A DNA stretch of 50,431 nt, from contig NZ_QHLI01000015.1 of the NCBI RefSeq assembly GCF_006864425.1, positions 1 through 50,431 on the forward strand. The letters run 5' to 3'. The DNA comes from Campylobacter troglodytis. GTDB taxonomy: Bacteria; Campylobacterota; Campylobacteria; Campylobacterales; Campylobacteraceae. The translations under genes were made by a program, and so were the position numbers. The notes under the pieces were generated by a model, which worked only from the letters and a program-made list of their open reading frames with translations, had not been told where the DNA came from and did no database searches. Shown here in pieces: positions 35,266 through 44,965 of the stretch; position 1 is the first letter of the stretch; each line of letters begins with the position of its first letter.

Positions 35266-36671
35266 AAGCCTTGCTTACTCTTTTATTTTTTTGTCTAAGC
35301 TCTTATGCTTGCGCTCTTTGTGCTGCTTATACTCCAACAACTCACATAGATCTAAGCTTTAAAGAAAGTGGGGGGCAGATCACAAACATAGGCTTTAAAT
35401 GGAGCTTTTCAAAGGAATTTAATGAGATCTTGGTGCAAAATTACGACACAAATGCAAACAACAAAATAGATCAAAAAGAATTAGTTTTAATCAAGGCTGC
35501 CCTCTTAGGCTATGTCTTGCCCAAAAAGCAACTTACTAAGATCCTAGTTCAAGATGAGGATAGCTTAAAACAAAGCGATTTTAAGCTTGGTGCTTATGAG
35601 CTTTTTTTAGAAGAAGAAGGACTTATTTATCAATATGAACTTGAAGTAAATATCAATGCTACTGAGAGATTTGCCCTTAAAATAGAAGATGAGGATGGCT
35701 TTTTTTCTTTTTTCTTCTTAGAGCCTAAGCCCTTTTTGCTCGAAGATAAAGGCTATTTGGTAGGAAATTTAAATGCAAATACCATAGTCTTTGGCAAAGA
35801 AAGCACCCTTGCAATACAAGAGCTTGTGCCTCAGCAAGAAATTCAAGCTCAAAGCCCTTGGGAAGAGCTTTATCAAAAAGCCTTTGAGCTTAATCTCAAA
35901 TTTAACGCTCTAATTAAAGAATACATAGCAAAAGATCAAAGCTTCATAGGCTTTTTAGCATTAATAGCACTAAGCTTTATTTACGGAGTCTTTCACGCTA
36001 GTGCCCCCGGACACGCAAAGCTTCTTACAAGCTCGTATTTTCTAGCACACAAAGGCTCTTACACAAAGGCTTTTAGCTTTGCCCTAAAAGTTGGCATAGT
36101 GCATATTTTAAGTGCCTTTTTGCTAGTAAGCACAGCCCTTCTTGTGCTTAAAATAGTAGTTCAAAGCCTTGCAAATGATGCAAATATCATCATAACTCAA
36201 ATTTCAAGCCTCTTAATCATCTTTGTAGCCTTGTTTTTGTTAAGCAAAAAGATCCTAAATGTCCATTCTCAAGAATGCTCTTGTGCTTCTTGTGTGAATT
36301 TAGCCACGGTTACAACTAACAACAACATAGCCATAAAGCCACATCAAGCTAATTTTACAGCAACTAACTTCAAAGAGGCTAAAATTTCTGAGTTTGCTGT
36401 GATCTTAGCTGCTGGGATAGTGCCTTGTCCTACTATGGTGCTTGTTTTCTTACTAGCATATGAGCTTAGCTTTTTAACAGCCTTTTTTAGTGCCATTTTT
36501 ATAGCACTTGGGATGAGCTTTGTGCTTTTTGTAACAGCATTAATATCGCATAAAATTCGCCTTAGCGTAAAAACACAAAGGCTTTCTAGGATCTTAGAAT
36601 ATTTTGCCCTAAGCTTTATGTTAGCACTTGGATGCTTTATCTTTATGAATGCAAAAACGGGGGTATTTTGA
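35262..36671 (+). CDS. DUF1007 plus NicO/RcnA-like membrane protein
   Basis: 469 residues starting GTG at 35262 inside the previous stop. Signal peptide MKALLTLLFFCLSSYACA, a periplasmic DUF1007-type domain (about 25-190) with an EF-hand-like loop D62-TNANNKID-QKE73, then a polytopic domain with YGVFHASAPGHAKLLTSSYF (H245-H251), the HxxxPGHxK motif of nickel/cobalt transporters of the NicO/RcnA group, a Cys-rich loop (HSQECSCASC, about 334-343) and AAGIVPCPTMVLVFLLAYEL. Overlaps znuC by TGATG. The zinc operon context suggests metal transport or efflux, perhaps zinc; direction and metal are not shown by the sequence. Confidence 0.85.
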   Translation: MKALLTLLFFCLSSYACALCAAYTPTTHIDLSFKESGGQITNIGFKWSFSKEFNEILVQNYDTNANNKIDQKELVLIKAALLGYVLPKKQLTKILVQDEDSLKQSDFKLGAYELFLEEEGLIYQYELEVNINATERFALKIEDEDGFFSFFFLEPKPFLLEDKGYLVGNLNANTIVFGKESTLAIQELVPQQEIQAQSPWEELYQKAFELNLKFNALIKEYIAKDQSFIGFLALIALSFIYGVFHASAPGHAKLLTSSYFLAHKGSYTKAFSFALKVGIVHILSAFLLVSTALLVLKIVVQSLANDANIIITQISSLLIIFVALFLLSKKILNVHSQECSCASCVNLATVTTNNNIAIKPHQANFTATNFKEAKISEFAVILAAGIVPCPTMVLVFLLAYELSFLTAFFSAIFIALGMSFVLFVTALISHKIRLSVKTQRLSRILEYFALSFMLALGCFIFMNAKTGVF

Positions 36672-37408
36672 TGCAGCTTTTACACATAGAGGGCTTGAAT
36701 TTTTCCTATGATAAGGATCCTGTGCTTACAAATATCAACCTAGACTATGATAACAAGGACTTTTTAGGACTTATAGGACCAAATGGAGGCGGTAAATCCA
36801 CCCTTTTAAGACTGATCCTAGGACTACATAAAAGCAATAATGTGCATCTAGCAATAGCAAAACAAAAGATAGGCTATGTCCCACAAAGCATAATGGCAAA
36901 TGAAAATTTTCCAATTTGCACCTTAGAGCTTGTCCTAATGGGGCTTTTAGATGGGAAAAAATTTGGCTTTTACTCTAAAGCAGAAAAAAAGCTTGCCCTT
37001 GATACCCTTGAAAAAGTAGGTTTGAGTGAATTTGCAAAGCAAAAAATCAGCGAGCTAAGTGGAGGACAAAGGCAAAAAGCCTTCATAGCAAGAGCCTTAG
37101 TTTCTAACTGTAAGCTTTTGATCCTAGATGAGCCAACTGCGAGTTTGGATTCAAAAAATTCTGTGGCTGTTTTTGAGCTTTTAACGAGCTTACACAAAGA
37201 AGGAACAGGAATCATAACAGTTTGCCATGATATAAACTTAATCCTAGCCTATGCAGACAAGATAGCCTATGTAAACAAAGAATTGATCTTGCATGATAAT
37301 GACAAGGAAAAATCAAGCCTCATAGCCCATCTAAACGAAAGCCACAAGCATTTTTGTGCTGTTGAGATGGGCAAGCAAAGCTGCGGATGCCTACTTCACC
37401 AGACTTGA
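36671..37408 (+). CDS. znuC: zinc ABC transporter ATPase ZnuC
   Basis: 245 residues from the ATG at 36671 (MQLLHIEGLNFSYDKDPV), coupled to the upstream stop; an in-frame upstream ATG (36632) lies inside the previous gene. ABC motifs: Walker A GPNGGGKST (36-44), Q loop YVPQS, signature LSGGQRQKAF, Walker B LLILDEPTASLD, switch His VCHD. The C-terminal tail HKHFCAVEMGKQSCGCLLH has Cys/His residues that could bind metal. Its 3' end overlaps the opposing isochorismatase gene by 18 nt. Confidence 0.94.
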   Translation: MQLLHIEGLNFSYDKDPVLTNINLDYDNKDFLGLIGPNGGGKSTLLRLILGLHKSNNVHLAIAKQKIGYVPQSIMANENFPICTLELVLMGLLDGKKFGFYSKAEKKLALDTLEKVGLSEFAKQKISELSGGQRQKAFIARALVSNCKLLILDEPTASLDSKNSVAVFELLTSLHKEGTGIITVCHDINLILAYADKIAYVNKELILHDNDKEKSSLIAHLNESHKHFCAVEMGKQSCGCLLHQT

Positions 37409-37927
37409 AATTTCTTTGAATTTCTCGTGCTGCTTATCTTGCAAGAGATTAAACAAAACGCTTTCTGTTGGCAAAACAGCCACCTTCAAGGAGCGGAAAA
37501 AGTCTAAGGCCAAAAGATAGTTTTTTTCATTTCTTGATCCCACAGCATCTCCTGCTACTATGCATTTATAGCCTAGTTTAACTGCTTGAAGCACGGTTTG
37601 AAGCACACAAACATGAGTTTCTATGCCAAAAAGCACCAAGTGCTTGCAAGATGTTTTTTTGATGAATTTTTTCATCTCTGAGTTTCCAAAGATACCAAAG
37701 CTTGTTTTTTCAAGCACCTTTGCATTTGTGGGTGCTTTGATCTCACTGTGAGTTACTCCCAAGCCCCTTGTGTATTGCTCACTTATTAGTATTTTAGCAC
37801 CTAGAATTTCAGCACCACCAAGCAAGATGTTAGAATTTTTTACCACCTCGTCCTTGTTAGAAATAAGTGGCAAGAGCTTTTCTTGAATGTCTATGCACAC
37901 AAACAAACTATCATCAACCTTAAACAT
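37391..37927 (-). CDS. isochorismatase-family cysteine hydrolase
   Basis: 178 residues from the ATG at 37927, selected for the AAAGGAGGCTACA ribosome binding site. Family triad: Asp in FVCIDIQEKLLPLI (about residue 13), Lys in LEKTSFGIFGN (about 76), Cys in GIETHVCVLQTVLQA (about 110). The ETHVCV context and overall length fit YcaC/nicotinamidase-like hydrolases of unknown substrate. It lies convergently between znuC and znuB, splitting the transporter genes. Confidence 0.9.
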   Translation of the reverse strand: MFKVDDSLFVCIDIQEKLLPLISNKDEVVKNSNILLGGAEILGAKILISEQYTRGLGVTHSEIKAPTNAKVLEKTSFGIFGNSEMKKFIKKTSCKHLVLFGIETHVCVLQTVLQAVKLGYKCIVAGDAVGSRNEKNYLLALDFFRSLKVAVLPTESVLFNLLQDKQHEKFKEISSLVK

Positions 37928-38197
37928 TGTAGCCTCCTTTTTTGCCTTGAATTTTACACAAATTTTTGTCAATTTTAGCTTAAAAATTCACTCTTTTATC
38001 ACAGTTAAGCACTTTTTAAAAGCATTTTAAGCCTAATTTAAATATCTTTAAAACTAGCTTAGTCAAAATTGTTTCAAAACTTCACATTTAATATCAAGTG
38101 CTTTTAAGATAAAAAATCAAGCCAAAATATACAAGGGTCTTTAAGCTTAGCATTTTTAAAACAGAGCCTTTGAATTTGGCTCAATTAAATTTAAGGC
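37928..38197. other. non-coding interval upstream of the hydrolase gene
   Basis: No gene. Contains TTTAAGCTTAGCATTTTTAA-type sequence (about 38140) that recurs in diverged form near 38926 together with GCCTTTGAATTT. Confidence 0.5.
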
Positions 38198-38335
38198 TCA
38201 AGACAACTTAAACGGATTTTGGCTTATCAACTTTAATAAATTTTGATGAGAATTTTGTTCTAAAATTTTTGTATTATGTTTAAATTCTATTTCTTTTAAA
38301 TGAAGGATATTTTTTGAATTCCACGAAATTTAGCT
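38198..38335 (-). pseudogene. gene fragment related to the remnants at 5831-6275 (copy 3)
   Basis: The reverse strand reads ILHLKEIEFKHNTKILEQ, then NSHQNLLKLISQNPFKLS and stop TGA (38200-38198). This matches HLKEAEF-xx-NTKI-xx-Q of copy 1 and NSHQNLLK of copy 2. DNA similarity extends upstream into TTAGCTAAATTTC / TTAGCTCAGTTTC with a frameshift between. No start codon. Parent protein not recognised. Confidence 0.6.
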
Positions 38336-39286
38336 AAACAAAACTTTGCAAACTTCTATTTACAGTTATAATAACACGAAGTAAAAATATTCACAAACTC
38401 GTTGATATGATTTTGCGAGTTTGCAAACTCATTTGCATTATATTTTACAAAATCTTGTGCCTTTGCCTTGCAAAGAAACAAGAGGCTTAACAAAGTAAAA
38501 ACTTCTGCTACCAGCCCCACGTCCCCTTTTTTTCACGCCTCCTTTTTTCAATGTCCCCTTTTTCCACGTCCCCTTTTTCCACGACCTCTGTAAGCTGCTT
38601 CTACTACGCAGTTACGAAAGAAACAAAAAATAGCTCTCATTAATTTCAAGTGCTCATTTTCTAAAGAAACTTCGTTTTGCTGATTTTTCACTCTCTTTTG
38701 CAATTAAAATTCAAAGTTCTTACAAAATTCTATTAACACAAGCACGAGTTATTTTACAAAATTCAACAATTTTTCGCCCTTAAATCGAGGGCTTTTGCAA
38801 AGTAAGGAGCGGAAGTTAAGTAGAAAAGATCTCAAATTTTACCTTGCCTTTGGCGAAATTTGCAAATGTATTTTTGTTTTTCATAGGACCTAACTTAAAA
38901 ATCCTTTGATTTAAGCTTAATCTGGCATTTTTAAAATAGTGCCTTTGAATTTAAACAAGACTTTAAATAAAATTCTAAAAAGCCTTGCTTGTAAAAGACA
39001 AAATGCCCTCATTTAAAGATCTTTGATATAATTTCGCCTTGAAAACAAAGAAAATTCAAAGCATAGGGCTTTTTTATCCTCTTTTGATATGATAAAAACA
39101 AGCTTTAAGCAAACTAAGTTAATATCAAACTTGTTTTAACAGCTATCTAAGCTAATAAAGCCTAAATATAACTTAGACAAGTGCTTTAAAGGCGCTTTAA
39201 AAATTATTTAAAATAAACACTTTGGTTTTGACAAAGATTAATATCTTTAAAAAAGAATCATTTAAAAACTAAATTCAAGGCAAAAG
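38336..39286. other. long non-coding interval before znuB
   Basis: No gene. A C/T-rich mini-array at 38517-38590 repeats CCACGTCCCCTTTTT-like units of about 15 bp four to five times. Just before znuB (39233-39248) is an imperfect palindrome AAAGATTAATATCTTT preceded by TTGACA, a possible promoter or operator. Confidence 0.6.
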
Positions 39287-40093
39287 ATGTTAGACATTTT
39301 ATCTTATTCTTTCTTTCAAAATGCCCTCTTAGGTGCCTTCTTAGTAAGCATTGCTTGTGGGATAATGGGCTCATTGATTATGATAAACCGCCTTTTTTCA
39401 ATGGCTGGGGGCATCACGCACGCTGCTTTTGGGGGCATTGGCATAGCCTTTTATTTTTCACTTCCCATACTAGCTAGTGTTAGTTCTTTTACCCTACTTG
39501 TAGCCTTGTTAGTAGCCTGGCTTAGTCAAAATTATCCACATAGAAGCGATAGCATTATTGCTGTGATCTGGGCATTTGGGATGGCTTTTGGGCTTATATT
39601 AGTTGATCTTAGTGCTGGATATCAAAGCGACATTATGGCTTATTTGTTTGGCTCAATCCTAGCTGTTTCAAGTGCTGATCTTTGGCTTTTAATAATAGCC
39701 GATCTCGTTTTTATCTTGCTTGTTGCTTGTTTTTATAAACAGTTTGTAGCCATTAGCTTTGATAAAGAATTTGCAAGTTTAAGAGGGGTGGCTGTTGGCT
39801 TTTTTTATTATTTGCTGATTATTATGATGGCTTTTTGTATAGTTGTTTGCATCAGAGCTGTGGGGCTTATCTTGATCATAGCCCTTTTATCCGTGCCTTG
39901 CTTCATAGCAGAAGCTTGCACCAAAAGGCTTTGGGCTATGATGATCATAGCTTGTGTGTTGAGTGCTATCTTTTGCATTTCGGGGCTTTTTTTAAGCTAT
40001 GTTTTAAATTTAAGCGGCTCAGCTAGCATCATCATAGTAGCTTGTCTTGGATTTTTTCTAACCGTGCTTGGAAAAAAGCTCTTTGAGAGCTGA
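39287..40093 (+). CDS. znuB: zinc ABC transporter permease ZnuB
   Basis: 268-residue inner-membrane permease of the ABC-3 family, eight or so hydrophobic segments. MLDILSYSFFQNALLGAFLV start, GGITHAAFGGIGIAFYFS (conserved SHAAxGGVA-like), DIMAYLFGSILAVS, and the EAA-like FASLRGVAVGFFYYLL. Separated from znuC by 1.9 kb and an opposing gene, so it is expressed from its own promoter. It completes the ABC importer served by the two ZnuA-type proteins. Confidence 0.93.
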   Translation: MLDILSYSFFQNALLGAFLVSIACGIMGSLIMINRLFSMAGGITHAAFGGIGIAFYFSLPILASVSSFTLLVALLVAWLSQNYPHRSDSIIAVIWAFGMAFGLILVDLSAGYQSDIMAYLFGSILAVSSADLWLLIIADLVFILLVACFYKQFVAISFDKEFASLRGVAVGFFYYLLIIMMAFCIVVCIRAVGLILIIALLSVPCFIAEACTKRLWAMMIIACVLSAIFCISGLFLSYVLNLSGSASIIIVACLGFFLTVLGKKLFES

Positions 40094-40250
40094 TTTAACT
40101 TGCTAGTTTAAACTCTTGAATTCTTTTTAAAAGGTATCTATTTAAAAAAGTGTTAATTATCTAAGCTTAAAGCTAGGAGATCAAAAAGGTAACTTTTTGC
40201 ATTTAAAAAGACACGAAGTAAAGCTCACAACTTCAAGGCATTTTCTCATA

Positions 40251-41010
40251 AATAGACACTGCCTTTTAAACTCATCCTTTAAATTCAAGCTAACTAAATT
40301 CAAAAAGCCAAAATTCAAGCAGTTGAATTAAAGCCACTTAAATTCAAAGAAGTAAAATTCAAGCAAGTTAAATTTAAATAACTAAAATCTAAGCAAGTTA
40401 AATTCAAACCACCATATCCAAAATAAAGATTAAAAACATATAAACATTCAAGCCAAAACTCAAACTCAGCAAGCCATTTAAATTCATAAAGTCCTTAAAT
40501 TCAAGCCAACTCAACAAAAACTAGCTAAGATAAAAACTCAAAAAAGCCCCAAAAACCATCCTTAAAGCTAGTTTCAAGCCTAACTCAAAAAAAGCCAAGC
40601 TTAAAACTCAAGCCAAATTCAAGCTTTGCTCCAAAAAGTCCCTTCAAAAAAGCCTACCGAATTTCAACTCTAAGTAAGTAAGCCAAATTTCAAGCCCACT
40701 TCAAAAAATTCAAGCTTTCAAGCCTTTAAAATTTAAAAAATTCAAAAAATCCCATCTAGTTTCAAGCCAGACTAACTTCACAAGTAGCCAAATTTCAAGC
40801 CCAGCTTAAAACTCAAGCCAAATTCAAGCTATACTTAAGCCCAGCCCCAAAAAGCCCCCTTCAAAAAAAGCTGGGCAAGTAAGCCAAATTTTAAGCCAAG
40901 CCCAAACAACTAAGCTAGACTTCAAGCCAGACTAACTTCACAAGTAGCCAAATTTCAAGCCCAGCTTAAAATCAAGCTTCAAGCCACAAAAGATAAATTT
41001 AAAGCTTAAA
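40251..41010. repeat. degenerate array of AAATTCAAGC motifs
   Basis: Nearly the whole gap between znuB and the chemoreceptor consists of AAATTCAAG, CAAGCC and AAGCAAGTTAAATT variants, with very few G on the plus strand. Within it a direct repeat of about 55 bp (TTCAAGCCAGACTAACTTCA, then CAAGTAGCCAAATTTC, then AAGCCCAGCTTAAAA) occurs at about 40760 and 40920. No gene. Confidence 0.85.
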
Positions 41011-41023
41011 CACTCAAAACACC

Positions 41024-43090
41024 TTAAAATTTCTTCTTCTTCACATCATCATAGATATTCTTAGCTATTGAGGCTACGCTTTGAGATACCACGAAGGAAT
41101 TATCAGCTATTTCTACATTGCCTTGAGTGATGGATTCTATCTTTGCAACGCTATCATTTATGTTGGTTATTCCTTCGGTTTGCTCTTTAATGCTTTCTGC
41201 CATATCATTTATACTTTGAACGAGCAAGTTGGTATTTGCTTCTATCTCGCTTAAAGATTTTTGTGTTCTTTCAGCTAGCTTTCTAACCTCATCTGCTACC
41301 ACAGCAAAGCCACGTCCATGCTCACCTGCCCTTGCTGCTTCTATGGCTGCATTTAAAGCTAAAAGATTTATTTGATCGGCTATGTCGCCAATTATACCTG
41401 TTACATTTTTTATCTCCTCACTTTGAGCTATAACTTCTGTTGTCTTTGTGGAGACATTTTGCATAGAGGAGGTGATTTCTTCAAGGGCTGCTGCTGTGTC
41501 TTCAAGGGAGTGTGCTTGAGAATTTGAGCTTTCTTTTAAATTTGCCACTGCTTCTTGAAGCTTTGAGCTTTCAGTATTTAATGCGTCAGCAAACTCAGCC
41601 GAGGTTTTAAGCATCTTTACTATTTCCTCGCCTAAGGTATTTGTAACTTGCTCCACCCTACCCTTTGCATTGGCTACTTTGGTGCTAAAATCAAGCCTTG
41701 TGAAGCTATCAAATACACGGTTTAGCTCAGGTAGATCATGTCCTACAGCGGTGCAAAGTAATTCTAAAAGCTCGTTGATTGATTCTTTTAAAGAATTAAG
41801 ACGAGGATTTGAGCCTACTGTTGTGATCCTCTTTGTAGCGTGTCCGTCTTTGGCGAAATTTATAGCGTCCATTGCCTCTTGGACAAGTCTTGTGTCTTTT
41901 TCTACATTTGCTTCTATCATCTTGATGCTAGAATTTGTAGCAGCTGCTATGTGTCCTATCTCATCATTTGCCCTTGGAGTTAGCACAGGTGGAGGGGTCT
42001 TTGTCTTATAAGATATGAAATCAAAGAATTTATTGAGGTGATTTGAGATATTTTGCATCCTTATAACCACTTGTAATTTTATGTAGAAAAACACAAAAAG
42101 CACTATGACTATGGCAAAGATAACAGCACAAGTTATGATAACAGTTGTTTGCTTTGCCACAGGTGCGATGATGGAGTTATAAGGAGCGGCTATGCCTATG
42201 GCAAAGTAGCCCATAGAGCCTATGTTGAAATTCGTTACTCCAAAGAAGGCTTTTTTACCTGTGAGGGTTACATAGTCGAAATTTCCATCTTTTTTGTTGT
42301 AGATATTACTTAGTATTACATCCACAGTGGGATCAGTATTTACTTCTTTAAAGCTTTTGCCTATGACAGTTTTATTAGGATGTACCATTAAAAGCCCATC
42401 GTTTGATAGCATTATGCGGTAGTCATCCTCAAAGACAGAGTATTGATCTGATAAGATAAACTCCCCAAGCCCTACCATATCCACAAAGGTTCCTGTGATG
42501 CCGGCTATGTTTTTATTTGTATCATAGATAGGATAGACTATGAAAAAGCCAAAGCTTTCCTTGCCATCTAATACTCTTTTTACAGGATCCCCTACAATCG
42601 CTCTTTTTGCAGCAAGGACCTTTTCATAGCCAGTTTTTGGCAAAAACTCCTCTTTAAGCTCCATCTCAACACCCCTGCCATCCTTTTGTAAAAAATGCAC
42701 AAAGTACTCCCCACTTGGCAGCTTATACTTTGAGTTTTCAGCGATTAAGCTAGCATCTTTCATATACACATAGCCATAAATGCCATATTCATTAGCCAAA
42801 AGCGTGGTGGATAGCTCATCTACTATGAGTTGTTCGTTTTGTCCTTTGCGTTGTATGTAATGATCAATGTTGGATGATAATATATCCATAGAGGTGATCA
42901 CCTCTTGTACATAGACCTGAGCGGTAGCTGCCATTCTTGATGAGGAATTATCAAGTAATTTATGAGCCTCTGTCATTTGAATGTCGCGTGAGACATTCAC
43001 CAAAACCACCACCAAAATAACAAAGCCTATCACAAAGACCGAGCCTATGATAAGAGCGATCTTTGTCCCTAAACTTAGATTTTTCAACAT
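41024..43090 (-). CDS. methyl-accepting chemotaxis protein, Cache type (Tlp family)
   Basis: 688 residues from the ATG at 43090 ([20 protein letters not shown]), chosen for AAAGGAGAAGC upstream. Two membrane helices (about 11-33 and 300-325) flank a large periplasmic sensor with dCache features ([43 protein letters not shown]-like, VYDYVT-like strands). The cytoplasmic signalling domain has [20 protein letters not shown] and [17 protein letters not shown]. The C-terminus [10 protein letters not shown] is that of C. jejuni Tlp1-4 receptors. Position beside znu genes recalls tlp2 (Cj0144). Ligand not predictable; sensor domains diverge quickly. Confidence 0.93.
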   Translation of the reverse strand: MLKNLSLGTKIALIIGSVFVIGFVILVVVLVNVSRDIQMTEAHKLLDNSSSRMAATAQVYVQEVITSMDILSSNIDHYIQRKGQNEQLIVDELSTTLLANEYGIYGYVYMKDASLIAENSKYKLPSGEYFVHFLQKDGRGVEMELKEEFLPKTGYEKVLAAKRAIVGDPVKRVLDGKESFGFFIVYPIYDTNKNIAGITGTFVDMVGLGEFILSDQYSVFEDDYRIMLSNDGLLMVHPNKTVIGKSFKEVNTDPTVDVILSNIYNKKDGNFDYVTLTGKKAFFGVTNFNIGSMGYFAIGIAAPYNSIIAPVAKQTTVIITCAVIFAIVIVLFVFFYIKLQVVIRMQNISNHLNKFFDFISYKTKTPPPVLTPRANDEIGHIAAATNSSIKMIEANVEKDTRLVQEAMDAINFAKDGHATKRITTVGSNPRLNSLKESINELLELLCTAVGHDLPELNRVFDSFTRLDFSTKVANAKGRVEQVTNTLGEEIVKMLKTSAEFADALNTESSKLQEAVANLKESSNSQAHSLEDTAAALEEITSSMQNVSTKTTEVIAQSEEIKNVTGIIGDIADQINLLALNAAIEAARAGEHGRGFAVVADEVRKLAERTQKSLSEIEANTNLLVQSINDMAESIKEQTEGITNINDSVAKIESITQGNVEIADNSFVVSQSVASIAKNIYDDVKKKKF

Positions 43091-43114
43091 AGCTTCTCCT
43101 TTAATCTTTATCAA

Positions 43115-43147
43115 ATTATACCTTAGAAATCGTCAAAAAAAAAAAAA
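43115..43147 (-). promoter_or_regulatory. chemoreceptor promoter with a T13 tract
   Basis: Reverse strand: T13 (43147-43135), 14 nt, then TATAAT (43120-43115), then the ribosome binding site and ATG. The homopolymer occupies the -35 zone. Confidence 0.55.
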
Positions 43148-43229
43148 TCTTTATAAATTTCTAAGCACTTGTATAAAATAGTTTCTCTTTTGATCTTGTC
43201 TTTTCATCACTTTTTACTCATTCATCTCT

Positions 43230-43700
43230 CTTTCCTCAAAAAGTATCAAAGTCATTTTAAGCGAGGCGAAAAATCTCAAAAAAAAGATTCTTCGCCTCGT
43301 GCTACGCACCTCGCTCAGAATGACAATACTGTTTGTCATATCAGGCGTTGCGAAAAATCTCAAAAATTCAAAGAGATATTTCGTTTTCTGCGAAAACTCA
43401 ATATGACAATACTGCTTGTGATACTAAGCGTTGTGAAGTATCTTTAAATTTAAAAAGAGATATTTCGGTCGTTTCACTCCCTCAATATGACAAGGTTCTG
43501 AATGAGCTTTGATATACTAAAAAAACTTTGTTAAAAGCTTTGTTTGTCTTAATATATATAAGTCTTGATATATGATGTCTTAACATAGAGAATTCATTTC
43601 GATCATTTTAAACATTGCGAAAAATCTCAAAAAAGAGATTCTTCGCTTCGTGCTAAGCACCTCGCGCAAAATGACAATACTGCTTTTCATATTGATTGAA
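43230..43700. repeat. hairpin repeat cluster upstream of the flagellin locus
   Basis: Several imperfect units built from GTCATTTTAAGCGAGGCGAA, AAATCTCAAAAA-AAGATTCTTCGCCTCG, and CTCAGAATGACAATACTG. Outer ends (TGTCAT...) and reverse ends (...ATGACA) are complementary, and inner parts fold (AAAAATCTC / GAGATATTT). Related to the units at 49499-50163. Confidence 0.7.
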
Positions 43701-43752
43701 ACCAAGAATGAACGAAGTTATAAAGAAATACCTTGAATTTAATGCCTTCTTC
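43689..43752 (+). repeat. dispersed intergenic repeat, copy C
   Basis: GAAACCAAGAATGAACGAAG, then TTATAAAGAAATACC, then TTGAATTTAATGCCTTCTTC and GCC; nearly identical to copy D at 50320. The frame from the internal ATG reads MNEVIKKYLEF followed by ten more residues and TAA. Confidence 0.8.
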
Positions 43753-44205
43753 GCCCATAAACTCGCCAAATAACAAATCAACATTTTTTTTAAAGCCTTT
43801 ATGAATTTTAAATAAATTCCAAATTTTAAAAAACTACACTAAAAAACCACATTAAAAGATTACATTAAAAAACCACATCAAAAAAGTGTTTTAAAATCTC
43901 ATCGCAAACAAGGCCTTTGGCTGTAAATAAGTGCTAGGATCTAAAAGCAAGGAAGTTTTGCCTTGTGTTTGCAATGTAGTGCTTTAGCTCTTGTGCTAGG
44001 ATATAAAAAGCTTCTTCGCTTTGTTTTTGCACTTTCTTCTTGCAAGACTCACATTACAAAGTAAAATTCACAAAATAAATTCACAACACAGTTTAAATTA
44101 TTCAAAAAACATTTTAAATTCTTTCCTCACTAAGCCTTGTAAGTATTTAAATTTAAGTTCTCGTTGCGAGTAGGATTTTTAGCATTAGAGGTTTAAATTC
44201 TTATA

Positions 44206-44693
44206 TTTATTTAGTCATTATTTATCCATTATTTATCCACAAAAGCATTTTTAAAAAAAATACAAACTTAATGCCCTTAAAAATATCTTTTAAAATTCAA
44301 AGCTCCTTGAATTTAAAATTCACAAAAACCCTTTATTTCTCCACAAAAGCATTTTTAAAAAAAATACAAACTTAATGCCCTTAAAAATATCTTTTAAAAT
44401 TCAAAGCTCCTTGAATTTAAAATTCACAAAAACCCTTTATTTCTCCACAAAAGCATTTTTAAAAAAAATACAAACTTAATGCCCTTAAAAATATCTTTTA
44501 AAATTCAAAGCTCCTTGAATTTAAAATTCACAAAAACCCTTTATTTCTCCACAAAAGCATTTTTAAAAAAAATACAAACTTAATGCCCTTAAAAATATCT
44601 TTTAAAATTCAAGCTTAAAACTTAATTTTAAAAATTCACAGTTAAGCCCAGCCTTGAATTTTAATTTTTTCAAAAAAATTCACAAAAGACTAT
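44206..44693 (+). repeat. flaA upstream repeat block A containing a 104-bp tandem array
   Basis: Starts ATTTATTTAGTCATTATTTA and ends TTCACAAAAGACTAT. Inside, a 104-bp unit (beginning CCACAAAAGCATTTTTAAAA) is repeated without visible change at 44237, 44341, 44445 and, truncated, 44549 to about 44610. Perfect TTATCCACA at 44233-44241. Confidence 0.9.
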
Positions 44694-44713
44694 GAGAAAG
44701 TTTCAAATCTTAG

Positions 44714-44965
44714 ATTTATTTAGTCATTATTTATCCATTATTTATCCACAAAAGCGTTTTTCACAAAACGACAGGCTTAACACCCACAAAACTGTTTTAA
44801 AAAAATGACAAGCTTAACACCCACAAAAGCGTTTTAAAATAAATGACAAGCTTAATACCCTTAAAAATATCTTTTAAATTCAAGCTTGAAACTTAATTTT
44901 AAAAAATTCACAGTTAAGCCCAGCCTTGAATTTTAATTTTTTCAAAAAAATTCACAAAAGACTAT
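44714..44965 (+). repeat. flaA upstream repeat block B with 37-bp units
   Basis: Second copy of block A's ends (ATTTATTTAGTCATTATTTA ... TTCACAAAAGACTAT). The 104-bp array is replaced by three units of about 37 bp (CACAAAAGCGTTTT ... GACAAGCTTAACACC). TTATCCACA at 44742-44750. The block stops at the flaA promoter. Confidence 0.85.

Noticed and set aside
44237-44611. Possible CRISPR array (four regularly spaced repeats)
   Set aside because: The 104-bp units are identical throughout with no unique spacers and no cas genes nearby; it is a plain tandem repeat.
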